The notes: a model not told the origin generated them from the sequence alone. Numbered from the stretch's first letter, positions 40,460-52,640 are shown. The stretch: 64,000 nucleotides of DNA from Perkinsus olseni (GCA_013115135.1 JABANP010000209.1:21872-85871); one strand, 5' to 3'. Numbers and translations are program-made.

Positions 40460-43400
40460 CTAGGATAATCCCAGGCCGTTGCCCTCTGCAGTCTCAACGA
40501 TACGCTCCAGGAACTTGAGGAAGATCTTGAAACGAGACTCGGTGATAGACACACTGCCGAGTCCCGTCAACCACTCCGGCCTGGAGTCGGCATAGGTCGG
40601 ACAGAGAAGGACCACATGAGCCATATCGTGTTGCTGCCCCGGGCAGACCCTGCATCCCGGGTCATGGTCGGGCTTTAATTTGGAGACGTAGTAGTGCAGT
40701 ATCTTGGAGTGCCCAGCGAGAAGATTGAGGACACGTCCATTTTTGTAGTACTTCATAACCTTCTGAACAATGTCCCGTTGGCGTTGCGACTTGACCATCT
40801 CCCCTGAGACCAGGATCATTTATGCCCTGCACCTGTTTGACCTTCTCCGCGGCTATGTACTCCGTCAGCAACGACTTCGTGTGAGCTACTGGTATCGGGA
40901 CGTCCCTGGCCATCTGCGAGTTAGGTATCAGGCGAGCTTCATTTGCGCACTGATCGGCCTCGTCATTTCCTGGGATAGTTCCTTCCAGGCTGATGAGACG
41001 GAATCCATACAAAGGCGCAGTCTATGCCCAAACTTTGCAGTGCTTGAACACGGCCTAGGATAACCTGTGTCCAGTGGTCTCTATTCTGGGTTGAGAGGGA
41101 CTGCAGCGCCGATCTGCAATCCGAGAAAAGGTACGCAGTGGAGTCGGGCAGCGTCGCTGCATGCTTGATAAGGAACCCCAGCGCCAAGACGAGCGCGTAC
41201 TGTTCCGCTTGGTACGTCGTAGCGGAGGGGGGGAGTCGAGCCCTCAGCACTCTTTTGCGTTCCCCTGGTAGATGATAGCTGCAGAGCCGATGGTCTCCTC
41301 AGTCGAGGGGACGTAGTTTGGAGTTTCTTCAGGCGGTTTGCGAGATCCGTCGGTGTAAGCCCTCACCAGTTGGTTTCGCAAGCCTTGTTCTGCTGCGATG
41401 GCCTCCTCCTTTCCCAGAATTCTCACCTGCGGGCAAATCTCCGTTGGTGGCGTGCTGCGCCCCAGGATCTCGTGGTGCGCCGTAGCATCCACCGCCCTCT
41501 CCCGTAGTTCCTGGGCCCATTTCCTCTCCAGCGCCTTGCCTCGTGGTCCCACACTGTACTCCCTGTGGAGTTGCCGCTCAATCGCAAGATTCAAGAGCTC
41601 GGTCGATGTGGCCCCCGCAATCTGCCAAAGTCCGCGACAGGTGTTGTGGAAAGCTCTTTCCAAGCCGGAAGGCGGTCCTAATGGCCATGTTGCCGAGCCG
41701 ATTCACCATTCGTTTATAGGACACATTTGCCAGCGAGGGACCCCAGAACTCGATAGCATAGGATACTACCGGTAGCATCACCCGTCTATACAGTTCAAGT
41801 ATACATGCCGGACCAATGCCGAAGGATGACCGTGCGAACCTCGCTAGAGCAAAGCCAATTTTCTTGCTCTTCTCGATTCTTTCGGTTAGATGCTTGATCC
41901 ATGTGTCATTTCGGTTTAGCCAGACTCCCAAAAATCCGAAGCTCCTTGCCTTCTCCTTCTGAAGCCGACCTGAGGTTCGTGAGAGATTGACACTTAGATG
42001 GATCCATCCGCAGGGCTGTGTAGGCGAAGGCTCTAGTGAGCTCATACTGGCAGAGGTCCTGGACTTCTTCTGCCGACAGACGCACCTTACACCGAAAACC
42101 GACCAACACCGTCACATCATCGGCAAAAGCGACGATCTGGACATCAACGGCTGCCGGATTGACTCTGAGGGTCAGGACCAATCTTTCCTTGATTCTAATC
42201 TCTGCCGTTTCCAGCGCATCCTCTATGGCGGTAGTGAACAGGGTGGGCCCCGCCACGCTACCCTGAGGTACCCCAACGCCGGGGGTAGCTTGTCTGCTTG
42301 CGACTGACCCTCTAAAGAAGGCGTGCCCCGTCCTCGTCTCCAGCCAAGCTGAGAACCACTTCGTCACATCCTCCGGACACCCAGCCAGGCGTAGTCCCTT
42401 GTCGATCGCCGAGTGGGCAATCTCACAAAAAGCGCTTTTTACGTCCACCGAGAGACAAAAGTACCTCTTGTGCGTCCGTTTGAAGGACACGATGTGATTG
42501 ATTGCGTGGAGCGGACTTAGTTGCTTCAAATAAGCGAATTGGTGTCCCTTGTCACGCAGGTACCTTTGAATCCCTGACGCCCGTAGGAGAAGGGTGCGCT
42601 CGAACCATTTGCATAGAACTGGAGTCAAGCTGATTGGCCGCTTGGATGATACGCTGGTGGGATCTCGGCCGGGCTTAGGGATAAATACGACTAGGGACAC
42701 ACGCCAAGCATCAGGGACTATCGAGTACGCGAGACACCAAGAGAATAGAGTGGCAACCAATCGGTAGAGCTTCTCAGAGGCCTCGATGAAATGCCTCCAG
42801 CGGAGACCATCCGCTCCTCCCATTTTATCACTGTTTCCCTTGGCCGCATTTAGAGAGTTGATCACTTCTTCCTCCGAGATCATACATGCCGGGGTGTGTC
42901 CCAAGAACATAGAACTATCATGAGGGTTTGGGCATCTGGAAACCGATGCCTCAGAACCCGACAGGAGAGAAGCTGCGCTGCTGCAGTCGTTCCAATGTAC
43001 TGGTCGGCGAGTTTGGAGCAGGTCTGCTCTGGGGTGATGTCACCCGCCAGCAGTGATGGAGTCGCTGAAGCTGATAGACTAGATTTGACCCGCTTGTAAG
43101 CCTCGTACATCTTGTCTTCCTTGTCTAAGGAGTCAAGGAAGGCCCTGGAAGCTTGCTGCTTCTTCTGTCGAATGAGAGCTCTATACTCTCCCCGGCATCT
43201 TATCACATTCTCCCTCGAAGCCCGCGGATCTCGTTTAAATTTGTTGAGTTCCTTCCTCTTTTCCCGGAGAGTCTTATCCCACCAGGGGTTTACTTTACGC
43301 CTACCCTGCGAGTTACGGGGGCTCCCGGTGTGCGGGTCTTCCGTTGATAGGGGGTCCCGCCGAGGTTTATATGGGGTTGCCCTCTTCGTCGCCTGAACGA

Positions 43401-44346
43401 GTTGTTCTATGATATGGCCAAGTAAGTGAGCGGCCGCAGTCTCGGGCCGAGTCATAGGGAGATGTTGCAGCTGGGACAGGTCCAGCAATGCATCTGAGGC
43501 CTCTTTATATCTACTCCAGTCCGTAAGATGGTGTGGATAGCCTGTCAATAGCGATGGGAGGGCCTCAGCGTGAGAGACGGGTCTGCGGCGAGGAAGAAGG
43601 ATACGATAAGCCACTGGCCTGTGATCTCCGAAGTCCTCTGACCCACAAATGACCTTCCAGTCAACGACCTCAACGCCACCAGTGGCAAGCGTGAGATCAA
43701 TGATGCTTGTGAATCCTGTCTCCCCCTCCGGGCGTGACCCTGCGGGAGATGAAAGTGGGAGTCAGTGGATCCGTCTTGACGTTTATTAGAGTCAGGAAAT
43801 ACTCTAAGATGAAGTCATAGAGAGCTCGACCGCGGATCCTCGCCAAGGTGTTCCTCGGCCCACCTTGAGACATCAGCCCCCAAGCGCTGTGATGTGCGTT
43901 GGAATCTAATCCAACGACAAGCCGACAGCCGTCATGGGATCTTACTCTGTGTGCATCTAGGAAAATACCGAGCTTGTCCATGATGTCGATAGAGGGCGAA
44001 GCGGGGTCTATATAAATACTAGCTAGAAAAATGTCCCTGAAAGCGATGATCGCCAGATCGGGGTCAGAGAAATCACCCAATAAGGAGACCTCTTGGGCTA
44101 GGTCCCGGTGGACCAGAATACAAGCTCTACATCGCCCCGAGCTAGAGACTACAGGGGCTTGGAAAACGGTATATCTATCAAGAAAGGTACGCCTCGGAGG
44201 CTCCTGTAAAAGCAAAAAAATGTGGATAGGCTGAGTGCTCTACAATGCTACAGAAAGTATGGTCCAGATTCAGTTGCGAGCGCATCGCATTAAACTGAAC
44301 AGCAGAAATATGGCCCACGTGGATGCCAGGGTCTAAAAAGGACCAT
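40460..44346 (-). pseudogene. LINE ORF2, copy 1 (multiple frameshifts)
   Basis: Same protein as the intact ORF2 at 54916-58797. Relative to it there are single-base changes at homopolymers near 40801, 40987, 41254, 41612, 41932, 42966, 43726 and 44219. They split the frame into pieces carrying the endonuclease, RT (FADDV near 42100), RNase H (TDGS near 41350) and the C-terminal CCHC. All domains are otherwise unchanged, so the breaks may be sequencing errors. Confidence 0.85.
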
Positions 44347-45626
44347 GACGGAGAGTTGGGTCCCAGACCGGTCTTGGACAGTTTGACCTTAATAAGGTCT
44401 AGCTTCCTGGGGCACATCGCCACGGCCCCCACGCCCGCCAAAGAGTTATGACCTTTCTTCCCACACAGAGTGCAGGAGATCTGGTCCGGGGCTAACTGTG
44501 GGTGGTTCTTACAGTCCCGCAAGGAGTGATTCCTCCCACAATTGCAGCACGCCTTCGTGGTCGCAGTGCATGGGCCACTATGGGGCTGGCCGCAGTCAAA
44601 ACACACCCGGATGTGAGGGCTGTCCTTCACTCGGAATTTAATTCCGGGAAGGTATAGCCCGCCATCCCTTATCAGCTTGTCCCTATCCTCGAGAGGGACC
44701 CTGACAGCAGCACCCTTCGCTCCTGACCTCAACACCTTCCATTTATCTGGCTGTAAGCCAGAAGGATGTGCCTGCACTGCTTCCGCTATAGGGCCGAAGT
44801 CCCTTTCATCCCTGGGGGTGAAGCCTATCCAGACCTCGGGTTGTAGTGCCGGTTTTCTAGCGCCTTCTATGTTGTTCTCCGACAGGTTCCCTACCACGGT
44901 ATCAGCCGTGCTTGGGTTATCACACCTGATACCGACGCCTCTCGCCGTGGGGTAAATCTTCTCCACCTTGCAGGACGACACAATACGCCTGATCTCCTCA
45001 GTCTTCTGCTTCCGTAGTTCATCAGTAGGGTTCTCAATTGAAACATAGACCACAGGCTTGTCCTTGAAGGCGTTTTGGTCATTTTTGATGGTGCCCGTGA
45101 GAATGTCCCTGTAGGATAGCTGTGAGGCAATCTGGGATACTCCAGCAACATTTCTCCCTGGGACCGGCCTGACGCCCGGAGCGCTAGAGGGTGCCTGCCT
45201 CGCTTTCATCAAAGACTTGCGTAGTTTGCGGTTCTCTTCGAGGAGGGTGATGTACATGTTGCTCATCCGTTTCAAGGAGTCACCAATTCTAGTCTCTTCT
45301 TGCTTATTAAGCAAGCGATTAGCCTTCAAGCCCACTTGCTTCATCGTATCCTCGATGCATATCACCTGTTCGGCGAAAGAGTCAGTGTCGTCCTCCTCCT
45401 GGCTCAGCTCGCCGTCGATAACTTCACCGCGAGCCCTGGCCTCTTCACGCTCTTCTTCCTCGTTTGTCACAGATGCCCAAGATAAGTGATCCGAAGTCTG
45501 ATCCTCGTCTCTCTGATCCTCGGGAGGGGGAGGCTGGTTGATCGTACTGCTTCTGCGGTCTCTGTAGCCCACGCCTCTTCTTCTCGGACGAGACGGGGCC
45601 GGAATGGCTGACGAGTCGGCTGGCAT
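44178..45626 (-). CDS. LINE ORF1 (zinc-knuckle RNA-binding protein), copy 1
   Basis: ATG 45626. Acidic N-terminus, a coiled coil (EDTMKQVGLKANRLLNK and following), then three CCHC-type knuckles (CFDCGQPH, CCNCGRNH and CTLCGKKGH). One extra A at 44334-44338 relative to copy 2 fuses the ORF1 frame to the start of ORF2, so the frame runs to 44178 instead of stopping. ORF1 proteins bind the element RNA. Confidence 0.85.
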   Translation of the reverse strand: MPADSSAIPAPSRPRRRGVGYRDRRSSTINQPPPPEDQRDEDQTSDHLSWASVTNEEEEREEARARGEVIDGELSQEEDDTDSFAEQVICIEDTMKQVGLKANRLLNKQEETRIGDSLKRMSNMYITLLEENRKLRKSLMKARQAPSSAPGVRPVPGRNVAGVSQIASQLSYRDILTGTIKNDQNAFKDKPVVYVSIENPTDELRKQKTEEIRRIVSSCKVEKIYPTARGVGIRCDNPSTADTVVGNLSENNIEGARKPALQPEVWIGFTPRDERDFGPIAEAVQAHPSGLQPDKWKVLRSGAKGAAVRVPLEDRDKLIRDGGLYLPGIKFRVKDSPHIRVCFDCGQPHSGPCTATTKACCNCGRNHSLRDCKNHPQLAPDQISCTLCGKKGHNSLAGVGAVAMCPRKLDLIKVKLSKTGLGPNSPSWSFLDPGIHVGHISAVQFNAMRSQLNLDHTFCSIVEHSAYPHFFAFTGASEAYLS

Positions 45627-45683
45627 AAGAAAAACAAAGCCCGTAAGGGAGTTAGCAGGATTAGGGGAAATCCACTAACTTGA

Positions 45684-46598
45684 GGGACTGAGTAGTAGTA
45701 GTCGTGGTAGATTTGGTCGTTGTGGTTGACGACTTGGTGGTACTAGTAGTTGAGGACTGAGTAGTTGTGGGCGTGGTAGATTTGGTCGTTGTGGTTGACG
45801 ACTTGGTAGTACTAGTAGTTGAGGACTGAGTGGTAGTGGTCGAGGTCGTGGTGGACTTGGTCGTTGTGGTTGACGACTTGGAAGTACTAGTAGTTGAGGA
45901 CTGAGTAGTAGTAGTCGTGGTAGATTTGGTCGTTGTGGTTGACGACTTGGTGGTACTAGTAGTTGAGGACTGAGTAGTAGTGGTCGAGGTAGATTTGGTC
46001 GTTGTGGTTGACGACTTGGTAGTACTAGTAGTTGAGGACTGAGTGGTAGTGGTCGAGGTCGTGGTGGACTTTGTCGTTGTGGTTGACGACTTGGTAGTAC
46101 TAGTAGTTGAGGACTGAGTAGTAGTGGTCGAGGTCGTGGTGGACTTGGTCGTTGTGGTTGACGACTTGGTAGTACTAGTAGTTGAGGACTGAGTAGTAGT
46201 GGTTGAGGTCGTGGTGGACTTGGTCGTTGTGGTTGACGACTTGGTAGTACTAGTAGTTGAGGACTGAGTAGTAGTGGTCGAGGTCGTGGTGGACTTGGTC
46301 GTTGTGGTTGACGACTTGGTAGTACTAGTAGTTGAGGACTGAGTGGTAGTGGTCGAGGTCGTGGTGGACTTGGTCGTTGTGGTTGACGACTTGGTAGTAC
46401 TAGTCGTTGAGGACTGAGTAGTAGTGGTCGAGGTCGTGGTGGACTTGGTCGTTGTGGTTGACGACTTGGTGGTACTAGTAGTTGAGGACTGAGTAGTAGT
46501 GGTCGAGGTCGTGGTGGACTTGGTCGTTGTGGTTGACGACTTGGTGGTACTAGTAGTTGAGGACTGAGTAGTAGTGGTCGAGGTCGTGGTGGACTGAG
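45684..46598 (-). repeat. 75-bp minisatellite, long array (about 12 copies)
   Basis: Tandem 75-bp units with a few 69-72-bp variants. The minus frame is open and Thr/Ser-rich. It directly precedes the LINE 5' end and passes into the triplet tract at 46600. Confidence 0.92.
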
Positions 46599-46599
46599 T

Positions 46600-46864
46600 T
46601 GTAGTGGTCGTAGTAGTCGTGGTTGTAGTAGTTGTTATCGTCGTGGTTGTAGTAGTCGTGGTCGTCGTGGTCGTAGTAGTTGTAGCCGTAGTAGTTGTAG
46701 TCGTCGTGGTTGTAGTAGTTGTAGTAGTCGTGGTTGTGGTCGTCGTGGTCGTAGTAGTTGTGGTCGTCGTGGTCGTAGTAGTTGTGGTCGTCGTAGTAGT
46801 TGTGGTCGTCGTAGTAGTTGTGGTCGTAGTAGTTGTGGTCGTCGTAGTAGTTGTGGTCGTAGTA

Positions 46865-46905
<41 letters not shown>

Positions 46906-47970
46906 AGTAGTTGTGGTCGTCGTGGTCGTAGTAGTTGTGGTCGTCGTGGTTGTAGTAGTTGTGGTCGTCGTGGTCGTAGTAGTTGTGGTCGTCGTGGTCG
47001 TAGTAGTTGTGGTCGTCGTAGTAGTTGTGGTCGTCGTGGTTGTAGTAGTTGTGGTCGTCATGGTCGTAGTAGTTGTGGTCGTAGTAGTTGTAGTAGTTGT
47101 GGTCGTCGTGGTTGTAGTAGTCGTGGTCGTCGTGGTTGTAGTAATTGTAGTAGTTGTAGTAGTCGTGGTCGTCGTGGTCGTAGTAGTCGTCGTCGTGGTC
47201 GTAGTAGTCGTGGTCGTAGTAGTTGTAGTAGTTGTGGTCGTCGTGGTTGTAGTAGTTGTAGTAGTGGTCGAGGTCGTGGTGGTCGTCGTGGTTGTAGTAG
47301 TTGTGGTCGTCGCGGTCGTAGTGGTTGTGGTCGTAGTAGTTGTGGTCGTCGTCGTTGTAGTAGTTGTGGTCGTCGTCCTTGTAGTAGTTGTGGTCGTCGT
47401 GGTCGTAGTAGTCGTGGTCGTCGTCGTTGTAGTAGTTGTGGTCGTCGTGGTCGTAGTAGTCGTGGTCGTAGTAGTTGTAGTAGTTGTGGTCGTCGTGGTC
47501 GTAGTAGTGGTCGTAGTAGTTGTAGTAGTTGTGGTCGTAGTAGTTGTGGTAGTTGTAGTAGTTGTGGTCGTAGTAGTCGTGGTCGTAGTAGTTGTAGTAG
47601 TTGTAGTAGTGGTCGAGGTCGTGGTGGTCGTCGTGGTCGTAGTAGTTGTGGTCGTAGTAGTTGTAGTAGTTGTGGTCGTCGTGGTCGTGGTAGTTGTGGT
47701 CGTCGTGGTCGTAGTAGTTGTAGTCGTGGTCGTAGTAGTTGTAGTCGTCGTGGTTGTGGTCGTAGTAGTTGTAGTCGTCGTGGTTGTGGTCGTAGTTGTA
47801 GTCGTAGTAGTTGTAGTCGTCGTGGTTGTAGTAGTTGTGGTCGTCGTGGTCGTAGTAGTCGTGGTCGTGGTCGTAGTAGTCGTGGTCGTCGTGGTCGTGG
47901 TCGTAGTAGTTGTGGTCGTCGTAGTTGTGGTCGTAGTAGTCGTGGTCGTGTGGTCGTCGTGGTCGTGGTC

Positions 47971-48008
<38 letters not shown>

Positions 48009-48216
48009 TGTAGTTGTTGTGGTGGTTGTGGTCGTAGTAGTTGTGGTCGTCGTGGTCGTAGTAGTTGTGGTGGTTGTGGTCGTCGTAGTTGTGGTCGTCG
48101 TGGTCGTCGTAGTCGTGGTCGTAGTAGTCGTGGTCGTAGTAGTTGTAGTAGTTGTGGTCGTCGTGGTCGTAGTAGTTGTGGTCGTCATGGTCGTAGTAGT
48201 TGTGGTCGTAGTTGTT
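46600..48216. repeat. (GTN)n / (NAC)n triplet tract 1
   Basis: Nearly every plus-strand triplet is GT followed by any base, for 1.6 kb with rare slips. There is a higher-order 24-bp unit with third bases C A A T G C C G. Reading frames are poly-Val (plus), poly-Thr (minus) or Asp/His/Asn/Tyr (minus, NAC). I treat these as repeat, not genes. Confidence 0.92.
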
Positions 48217-50990
48217 GTTGTTGTTGATGCTGGGCGGGTCAAGAGGCTTGTCACCGCAACGGTGTTATGCCTTAACCGCACAGCAGTTAAATCATGATGT
48301 CAGCCAGTTGTGGGCTTCATCGCTGAACTATCTAGCCTTACCCATTGATAGCCATACTATTTTCAAGAACTTAACGAGACGCCTTAGCCTCCCACGTTCA
48401 GTAAAGAAGTACGCCAAAGAGGCGCCATGCGGCCTGAGAAGATAAGAAGCTCTTGACAGTGAAAACTCAGGGCAATCAAGGATCAGGTGATTCCAAGTTT
48501 CTTTGGAACCCCCGCAGAACCTGCATGAGTCCGTGTGGCACCTGCCGAACTTAAAAAGATGAGAGCGACACCTAGTGCCACTCACAGCCCAGAAGACCAG
48601 ATTGCGGTCGAAACCAGAAAGCCGAGTCCATGTCCTGATGTGAGACATCGAGAACAGGAAGTGCCGAGTCCGGGGAGAGAGCTTCAAGAGACCAGACTTG
48701 AAGCTCAGCTCGAGTTTCCGAGAGATGTACTCGTCTATCAACGTTCTTGTAAACGACCACGGAGCGAGCTCGTTGTCATGCCGCCCGATTCCCTCAGAGC
48801 CCAGGTTGGCGAGCGAGTCCGAGACTTCGTTGCCACGGTGGTTGGCGTGTCCACGGATCCACACCAGCTTCACTCTAATTCCTGAAGAAGAGAGAGCCAG
48901 AAGAAGCTTCCGGGCCTTACCAGCCGTATTAGAGACCCTAGGAGAGGACGCCACTGAGAGTATTGCAGCCTTGCTGTCAACGTGGATGCGAAAGCTAGCA
49001 CCCGGCGGGGGACCGCCCGAGATGAAGCCTTTGATCCAACGAAGGGCACTGTAGATGCCACAGACCTCGTCTTGACAGATGTTACACCAGGATGGCAGTG
49101 ACCTGAAGAACAACCGAGGCGCATGTTGACTCGCAACTACCATGCATCCGAAGCCGTTGCGGGGGTTTCGAAAGCCTCGCCTTGATCCATCTGTGAAGAT
49201 GTTCACCTCGTTCGGGGAGGAAGGTCGGGCGTTAGCAAGCCACTCTAGATCAGGCCCGTCATCAGGCTGGGGCAAAGCAGAGCCCCGCAAGAATCGGTCG
49301 ACGGCAGCCTCGCCGTTGCCAACGTCGACAGCACCAGAGGGTGGGTCCCTTTCGGCATGGTCGGACCGGAAGCCCGGGCCACTACCACCATCTTCACCAT
49401 GACCAACCAGACCACCACGATCAACCAGACCACCAGGACCAACCAGTTCATCAGGACCATCACTACCACCACGACCACCACGACCACCGCTATCAGAGTC
49501 GAGCGCGAACAATTGCGAAGAGACCACATCCCCCTCCCAGTTCTTATATCTCTCACATTTCGCCGGGTAATCAGAGGCGAGACCTAACTGTTGAAGCACT
49601 CTCTTGCCTTCCTTGCACAACTTTTTCTGGCTATAGAAGTCGTTGTGCAGCCAGGCCTTGCACCACCTACTAAGTGCGGCTCCTGCCGGATGGCGGAGGC
49701 CACAAGTCACTCCCAAGAGCACAGTCGAGCTGGAGGCAGCCGCTCTGAGTAGGACACGCGCCATCGAATTGTGTAGCCTGGTTAGGATAGCATAGGTGCC
49801 ACTATTGAGGGCCTTGTGGCCCCAAACTTCCGAGCCGTAAGTAGCAATAGAGAGCCCGAATTGCTCCCAGGCAGCTCTGACAGCGTCGTCACCAAGGCCG
49901 TAGCTGAGCCTGGCAAAAGTCTTGACCCTCAATACCATGACCTTCGCCTTAGCGCACTGGTGGGAAGTATGTCTGCCGAAGGATAGATTCGCATCCAGCA
50001 GGATTCCAACCATGCGGATACAGTCCGACGCAGACCCGGCCCGATTCAGTCTCTCATAGTCAATGGCGTCAAGGAGGCCGTTCCTTACTAGGAACTCGAC
50101 TTTAGTGGGTTCGATGTCCATACCATAAGATTTGGCCCAAGACTCCAAGATGTCAAGACTCACCAGGGCCTTGTCCACAAGGTCCTTGCTATCCATGCCC
50201 CTCACCACCACTACAAAGTCGTCCGCATATGCATAGGCCTTGCAGAAATAACCGTAAACGTCATTCAACTCCTCCAAAATGCCCGCGGTTGCCAGCTTCC
50301 ACAGATAAGGGCCAAGGACAGATCCCTGAGGGAAACCCGCAGTTAGTTCTCTCGAGGCAGACGGACCATTGGTGACCAGATTTGCGACTCGACCAGAGAG
50401 ATAATCGTCGACAAAGCTTACAATCGGCTGAGGAAATACCCGACAAGCCTCCTTGTGGATCAATCTCCAAGAGCAGGCGTCGAACGCTCCCTTAATGTCA
50501 GCGGAGACAATGAGCGAACACGACCTAGAGCCATTGCCTCTACCGTACGCATCGATGACCTCATTAACAAAAGTGGAAGTGTTTCTACCCGACGAGTAGG
50601 CATGCTGCCATTCACAGCCTGGATGAGACACTCGACTGAAGGAGTTCAACAGAACCTTCTCGACGATCTTAGAGAGCGTGTTACTCAGAGTGATTGGCCG
50701 GAACCCTCTCATGCCTGCTCTGCCCTTCTTGGGGATCAATATCGTATGAGAGACCTTGAGGATCGATGGAAAGGTTGAAGTCCTGAGGCAGCCCTTGCAG
50801 ATCTCAGCTATGTGCTCGGCCAAACCATAGTGAAGGATAGCCCTCTTCCAGTGATAATACATGACATTATCAGGGCCGGCTGATTTGAAGTCATCAAAGC
50901 CTTTGATAGCATTGACAACCGCTTTATCATTGATGCCGTCGAGAAAGTTCTTCAAGGAGTCATCATAGTTAGTGCAGTCTTGATTGGAGT
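48217..50990 (-). mobile_element. 5'-truncated LINE of a second family
   Basis: Starts abruptly from a (NAC)n tract at 50990 with RT sequence and ends in about 100 bp of 3' UTR that meets another (NAC)n tract at 48216. ORF1 and endonuclease are missing. The protein is only distantly similar to the LINE at 40-45 kb. Confidence 0.85.
48328..50988 (-). CDS. LINE ORF2 fragment: RT, RNase H, zinc knuckle
   Basis: RT blocks: ILIPKKGRAGMRGFRPITL, VSADIKGAFDACSW, GFPQGSVLGPYLW and the catalytic AYADDF (about 50225). RNase H: FTDGSRRG, QDEVCGIYSAL, VDSKAAIL and GNEVSDSLA. C-terminal CCHC: CRFCGGSKETWNHLILDC. Stop at 48328. The frame is open upstream through the whole (NAC)n tract as poly-Thr to 52686, giving a 1452-codon frame. 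The poly-Thr part is flanking repeat, not element protein. Confidence 0.88.
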   Translation of the reverse strand, partial: SNQDCTNYDDSLKNFLDGINDKAVVNAIKGFDDFKSAGPDNVMYYHWKRAILHYGLAEHIAEICKGCLRTSTFPSILKVSHTILIPKKGRAGMRGFRPITLSNTLSKIVEKVLLNSFSRVSHPGCEWQHAYSSGRNTSTFVNEVIDAYGRGNGSRSCSLIVSADIKGAFDACSWRLIHKEACRVFPQPIVSFVDDYLSGRVANLVTNGPSASRELTAGFPQGSVLGPYLWKLATAGILEELNDVYGYFCKAYAYADDFVVVVRGMDSKDLVDKALVSLDILESWAKSYGMDIEPTKVEFLVRNGLLDAIDYERLNRAGSASDCIRMVGILLDANLSFGRHTSHQCAKAKVMVLRVKTFARLSYGLGDDAVRAAWEQFGLSIATYGSEVWGHKALNSGTYAILTRLHNSMARVLLRAAASSSTVLLGVTCGLRHPAGAALSRWCKAWLHNDFYSQKKLCKEGKRVLQQLGLASDYPAKCERYKNWEGDVVSSQLFALDSDSGGRGGRGGSDGPDELVGPGGLVDRGGLVGHGEDGGSGPGFRSDHAERDPPSGAVDVGNGEAAVDRFLRGSALPQPDDGPDLEWLANARPSSPNEVNIFTDGSRRGFRNPRNGFGCMVVASQHAPRLFFRSLPSWCNICQDEVCGIYSALRWIKGFISGGPPPGASFRIHVDSKAAILSVASSPRVSNTAGKARKLLLALSSSGIRVKLVWIRGHANHRGNEVSDSLANLGSEGIGRHDNELAPWSFTRTLIDEYISRKLELSFKSGLLKLSPRTRHFLFSMSHIRTWTRLSGFDRNLVFWAVSGTRCRSHLFKFGRCHTDSCRFCGGSKETWNHLILDCPEFSLSRASYLLRPHGASLAYFFTERGRLRRLVKFLKIVWLSMGKAR

Positions 50991-50991
50991 A

Positions 50992-52640
50992 CCATGTGGT
51001 CGTAGTAGTTGTAGTAGTTGTGGTCGTGGTTGTAGTAGTTGTAGTAGTGGTCGTGGTCGTAGTAGTTGTAGTAGTTGTGGTCGTGGTTGTAGTAGTTGTA
51101 GTAGTGGTCGTGGTCGTAGTAGTTGTGGTCGTAGTAGTCGTGGTCGTCGTGGTAGTAGTAGTTGTGGTCGTCGTGGTAGTAGTAGTTGTGGTCGTCGTGG
51201 TCGTAGTAGTTGTGGTCGTCGTAGTTGTAGTAGTCGTGGTCGTCGTGGTTGTAGTAGTTGTAGTAGTTGTAGTAGTCGTGGTCGTCGTGGTCGTAGTAGT
51301 TGTAGTAGTTGTAGTAGTGGTCGAGGTCGTGGTGGTCGTCGTGGTTGTAGTAGTTGTGGTCGTCGTGGTCGTAGTGGTTGTGGTCGTCGTGGTCGTAGTA
51401 GTTGTAGTAGTTGTGGTCGTCGTGGTCGTAGTAGTTGTGGTCGTCGTGGTAGTAGTAGTTGTGGTCGTCGTGGTAGTAGTAGTTGTGGTCGTCGTGGTAG
51501 TAGTAGTCGTGGTCGTAGTCGTGGTCGTTGTGGTTGTTGTTGTTGTGGTCGTCGTGGTTGTAGTAGTTGTGGTCGTCGTGGTCGTAGTAGTTGTGGTCGT
51601 CGTGGTCGTAGTAGTTGTGGTCGTCGTAGTAGTTGTGGTCGTAGTAGTTGTGGTCGTCGTGCTCGTAGTAGTTGTGGTCGTCGTGGTTGTAGTAGTTGTG
51701 GTCGTCGTGGTCGTAGTAGTTGTGGTCGTCGTGGTCGTAGTAGTTGTGGTCGCCGTGGTTGTAGTGGTTGTGGTCGTCGTGGTCGTAGTGGTTGTGGTCG
51801 TCGTGGTTGTAGTAGTTGTGGTCGTCGTGGTCGTAGTGGTTGTGGTCGTCGTGGTCGTAGTAGTCGTCGTCGTGGTCGTAGTAGTCGTCGTCGTGGTCGT
51901 AGTAGTCGTGGTCGTAGTAGTTGTAGTAGTTGTGGTCGTCGTGGTCGTCGTAGTTGTGGTCGTCGTGGTCGTAGTAGTTGTGGTCGTCGTGGTCGTAGTA
52001 GTTGTAGTAGTTGTGGTCGTCGTGGTTGTAGTAGTTGTGGTCGTCGTGGTCGTGGTCGTAGTAGTCGTGGTCGTCGTGGTCGTGGTCGTGGTCGTAGTAG
52101 TTGTGGTCGTCGTGGTCGTAGTAGTTGTGGTCGTCGTGGTCGTAGTAGTTGTGGTCGCCGTGGTTGTAGTAGTTGTGGTCGTCGTGGTCGTAGTAGTCGT
52201 GGTCGTAGTAGTTGTAGTAGTTGTGGTCGTGGTCGTCGTGGTTGTAGTAGTTGTGGTAGTGGTCGAGGTCGTGGTGGTCGTCGTGGTTGTAGTAGTTGTG
52301 GTCGTGGTTGTAGTAGTTGTAGTAGTGGTCGTGGTCGTAGTAGTTGTGGTCGTAGTAGTCGTGGTCGTCGTGGTAGTAGTAGTTGTGGTCGTCGTGGTAG
52401 TAGTAGTTGTGGTCGTCGTGGTCGTAGTAGTTGTAGTAGTTGTGGTCGTCGTGGTTGTAGTAGTCGTGGTCGTAGTAGTCGTGGTCGTTGTGGCCGTAGT
52501 AGTCGTGGTCGTGGTCGAAGAAGTCGTGGTCGTAGTAGTTGTGGTCGTAGTAGTTGTGGTCGTAGAAGTCGTGGTAGTGGTCGTAGCGGTAGTTCCTGCC
52601 GTTGTGGTCATGGTGGAGGTAGTGGAAGTGGTAGTTGAGC
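50992..52640. repeat. (GTN)n / (NAC)n triplet tract 2
   Basis: Same composition and 24-bp higher-order unit as tract 1. It lies at the 5' junction of the truncated LINE. Confidence 0.92.

Larger units (their letters stand above)
40378..45660 (-). mobile_element. APE-type LINE with RNase H, copy 1 (frame-broken)
   Basis: Order on the minus strand: 5' end inside the 75-bp minisatellite, ORF1, ORF2, and an A-rich tract (40378-40438) 20 nt after the ORF2 stop. It is full length compared with copy 2 but has at least eight 1-nt indels in homopolymers that break ORF2. The endonuclease, RT and RNase H set places it in the I/R1-like supergroup by memory. Confidence 0.88.
38707..45684 (-). repeat. 7-kb duplicated segment, copy 1 (spacer, minisatellite, LINE)
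   Basis: Matches 53129-60135 from end to end: 1.2 kb of non-coding spacer, a short 75-bp minisatellite array, a (TG)n stretch, a 190-bp unique piece, an A-rich tract and the LINE. Within the LINE part the differences seen are almost all single-base homopolymer length changes. The spacer (38707-39906) has no supported gene. Confidence 0.9.

Noticed and set aside
45661..47061. 466-codon Thr/Ser-rich frame as a mucin-like surface protein
   Set aside because: It has no signal peptide or anchor, it is entirely minisatellite and triplet repeat, and it ends in LINE 5' sequence.
46604..48297. Long poly-Val open frames on the plus strand (also at 50984-53149 and 62083-63174)
   Set aside because: They are one frame of (GTN)n repeats, with no other sequence, no start context and no domain.
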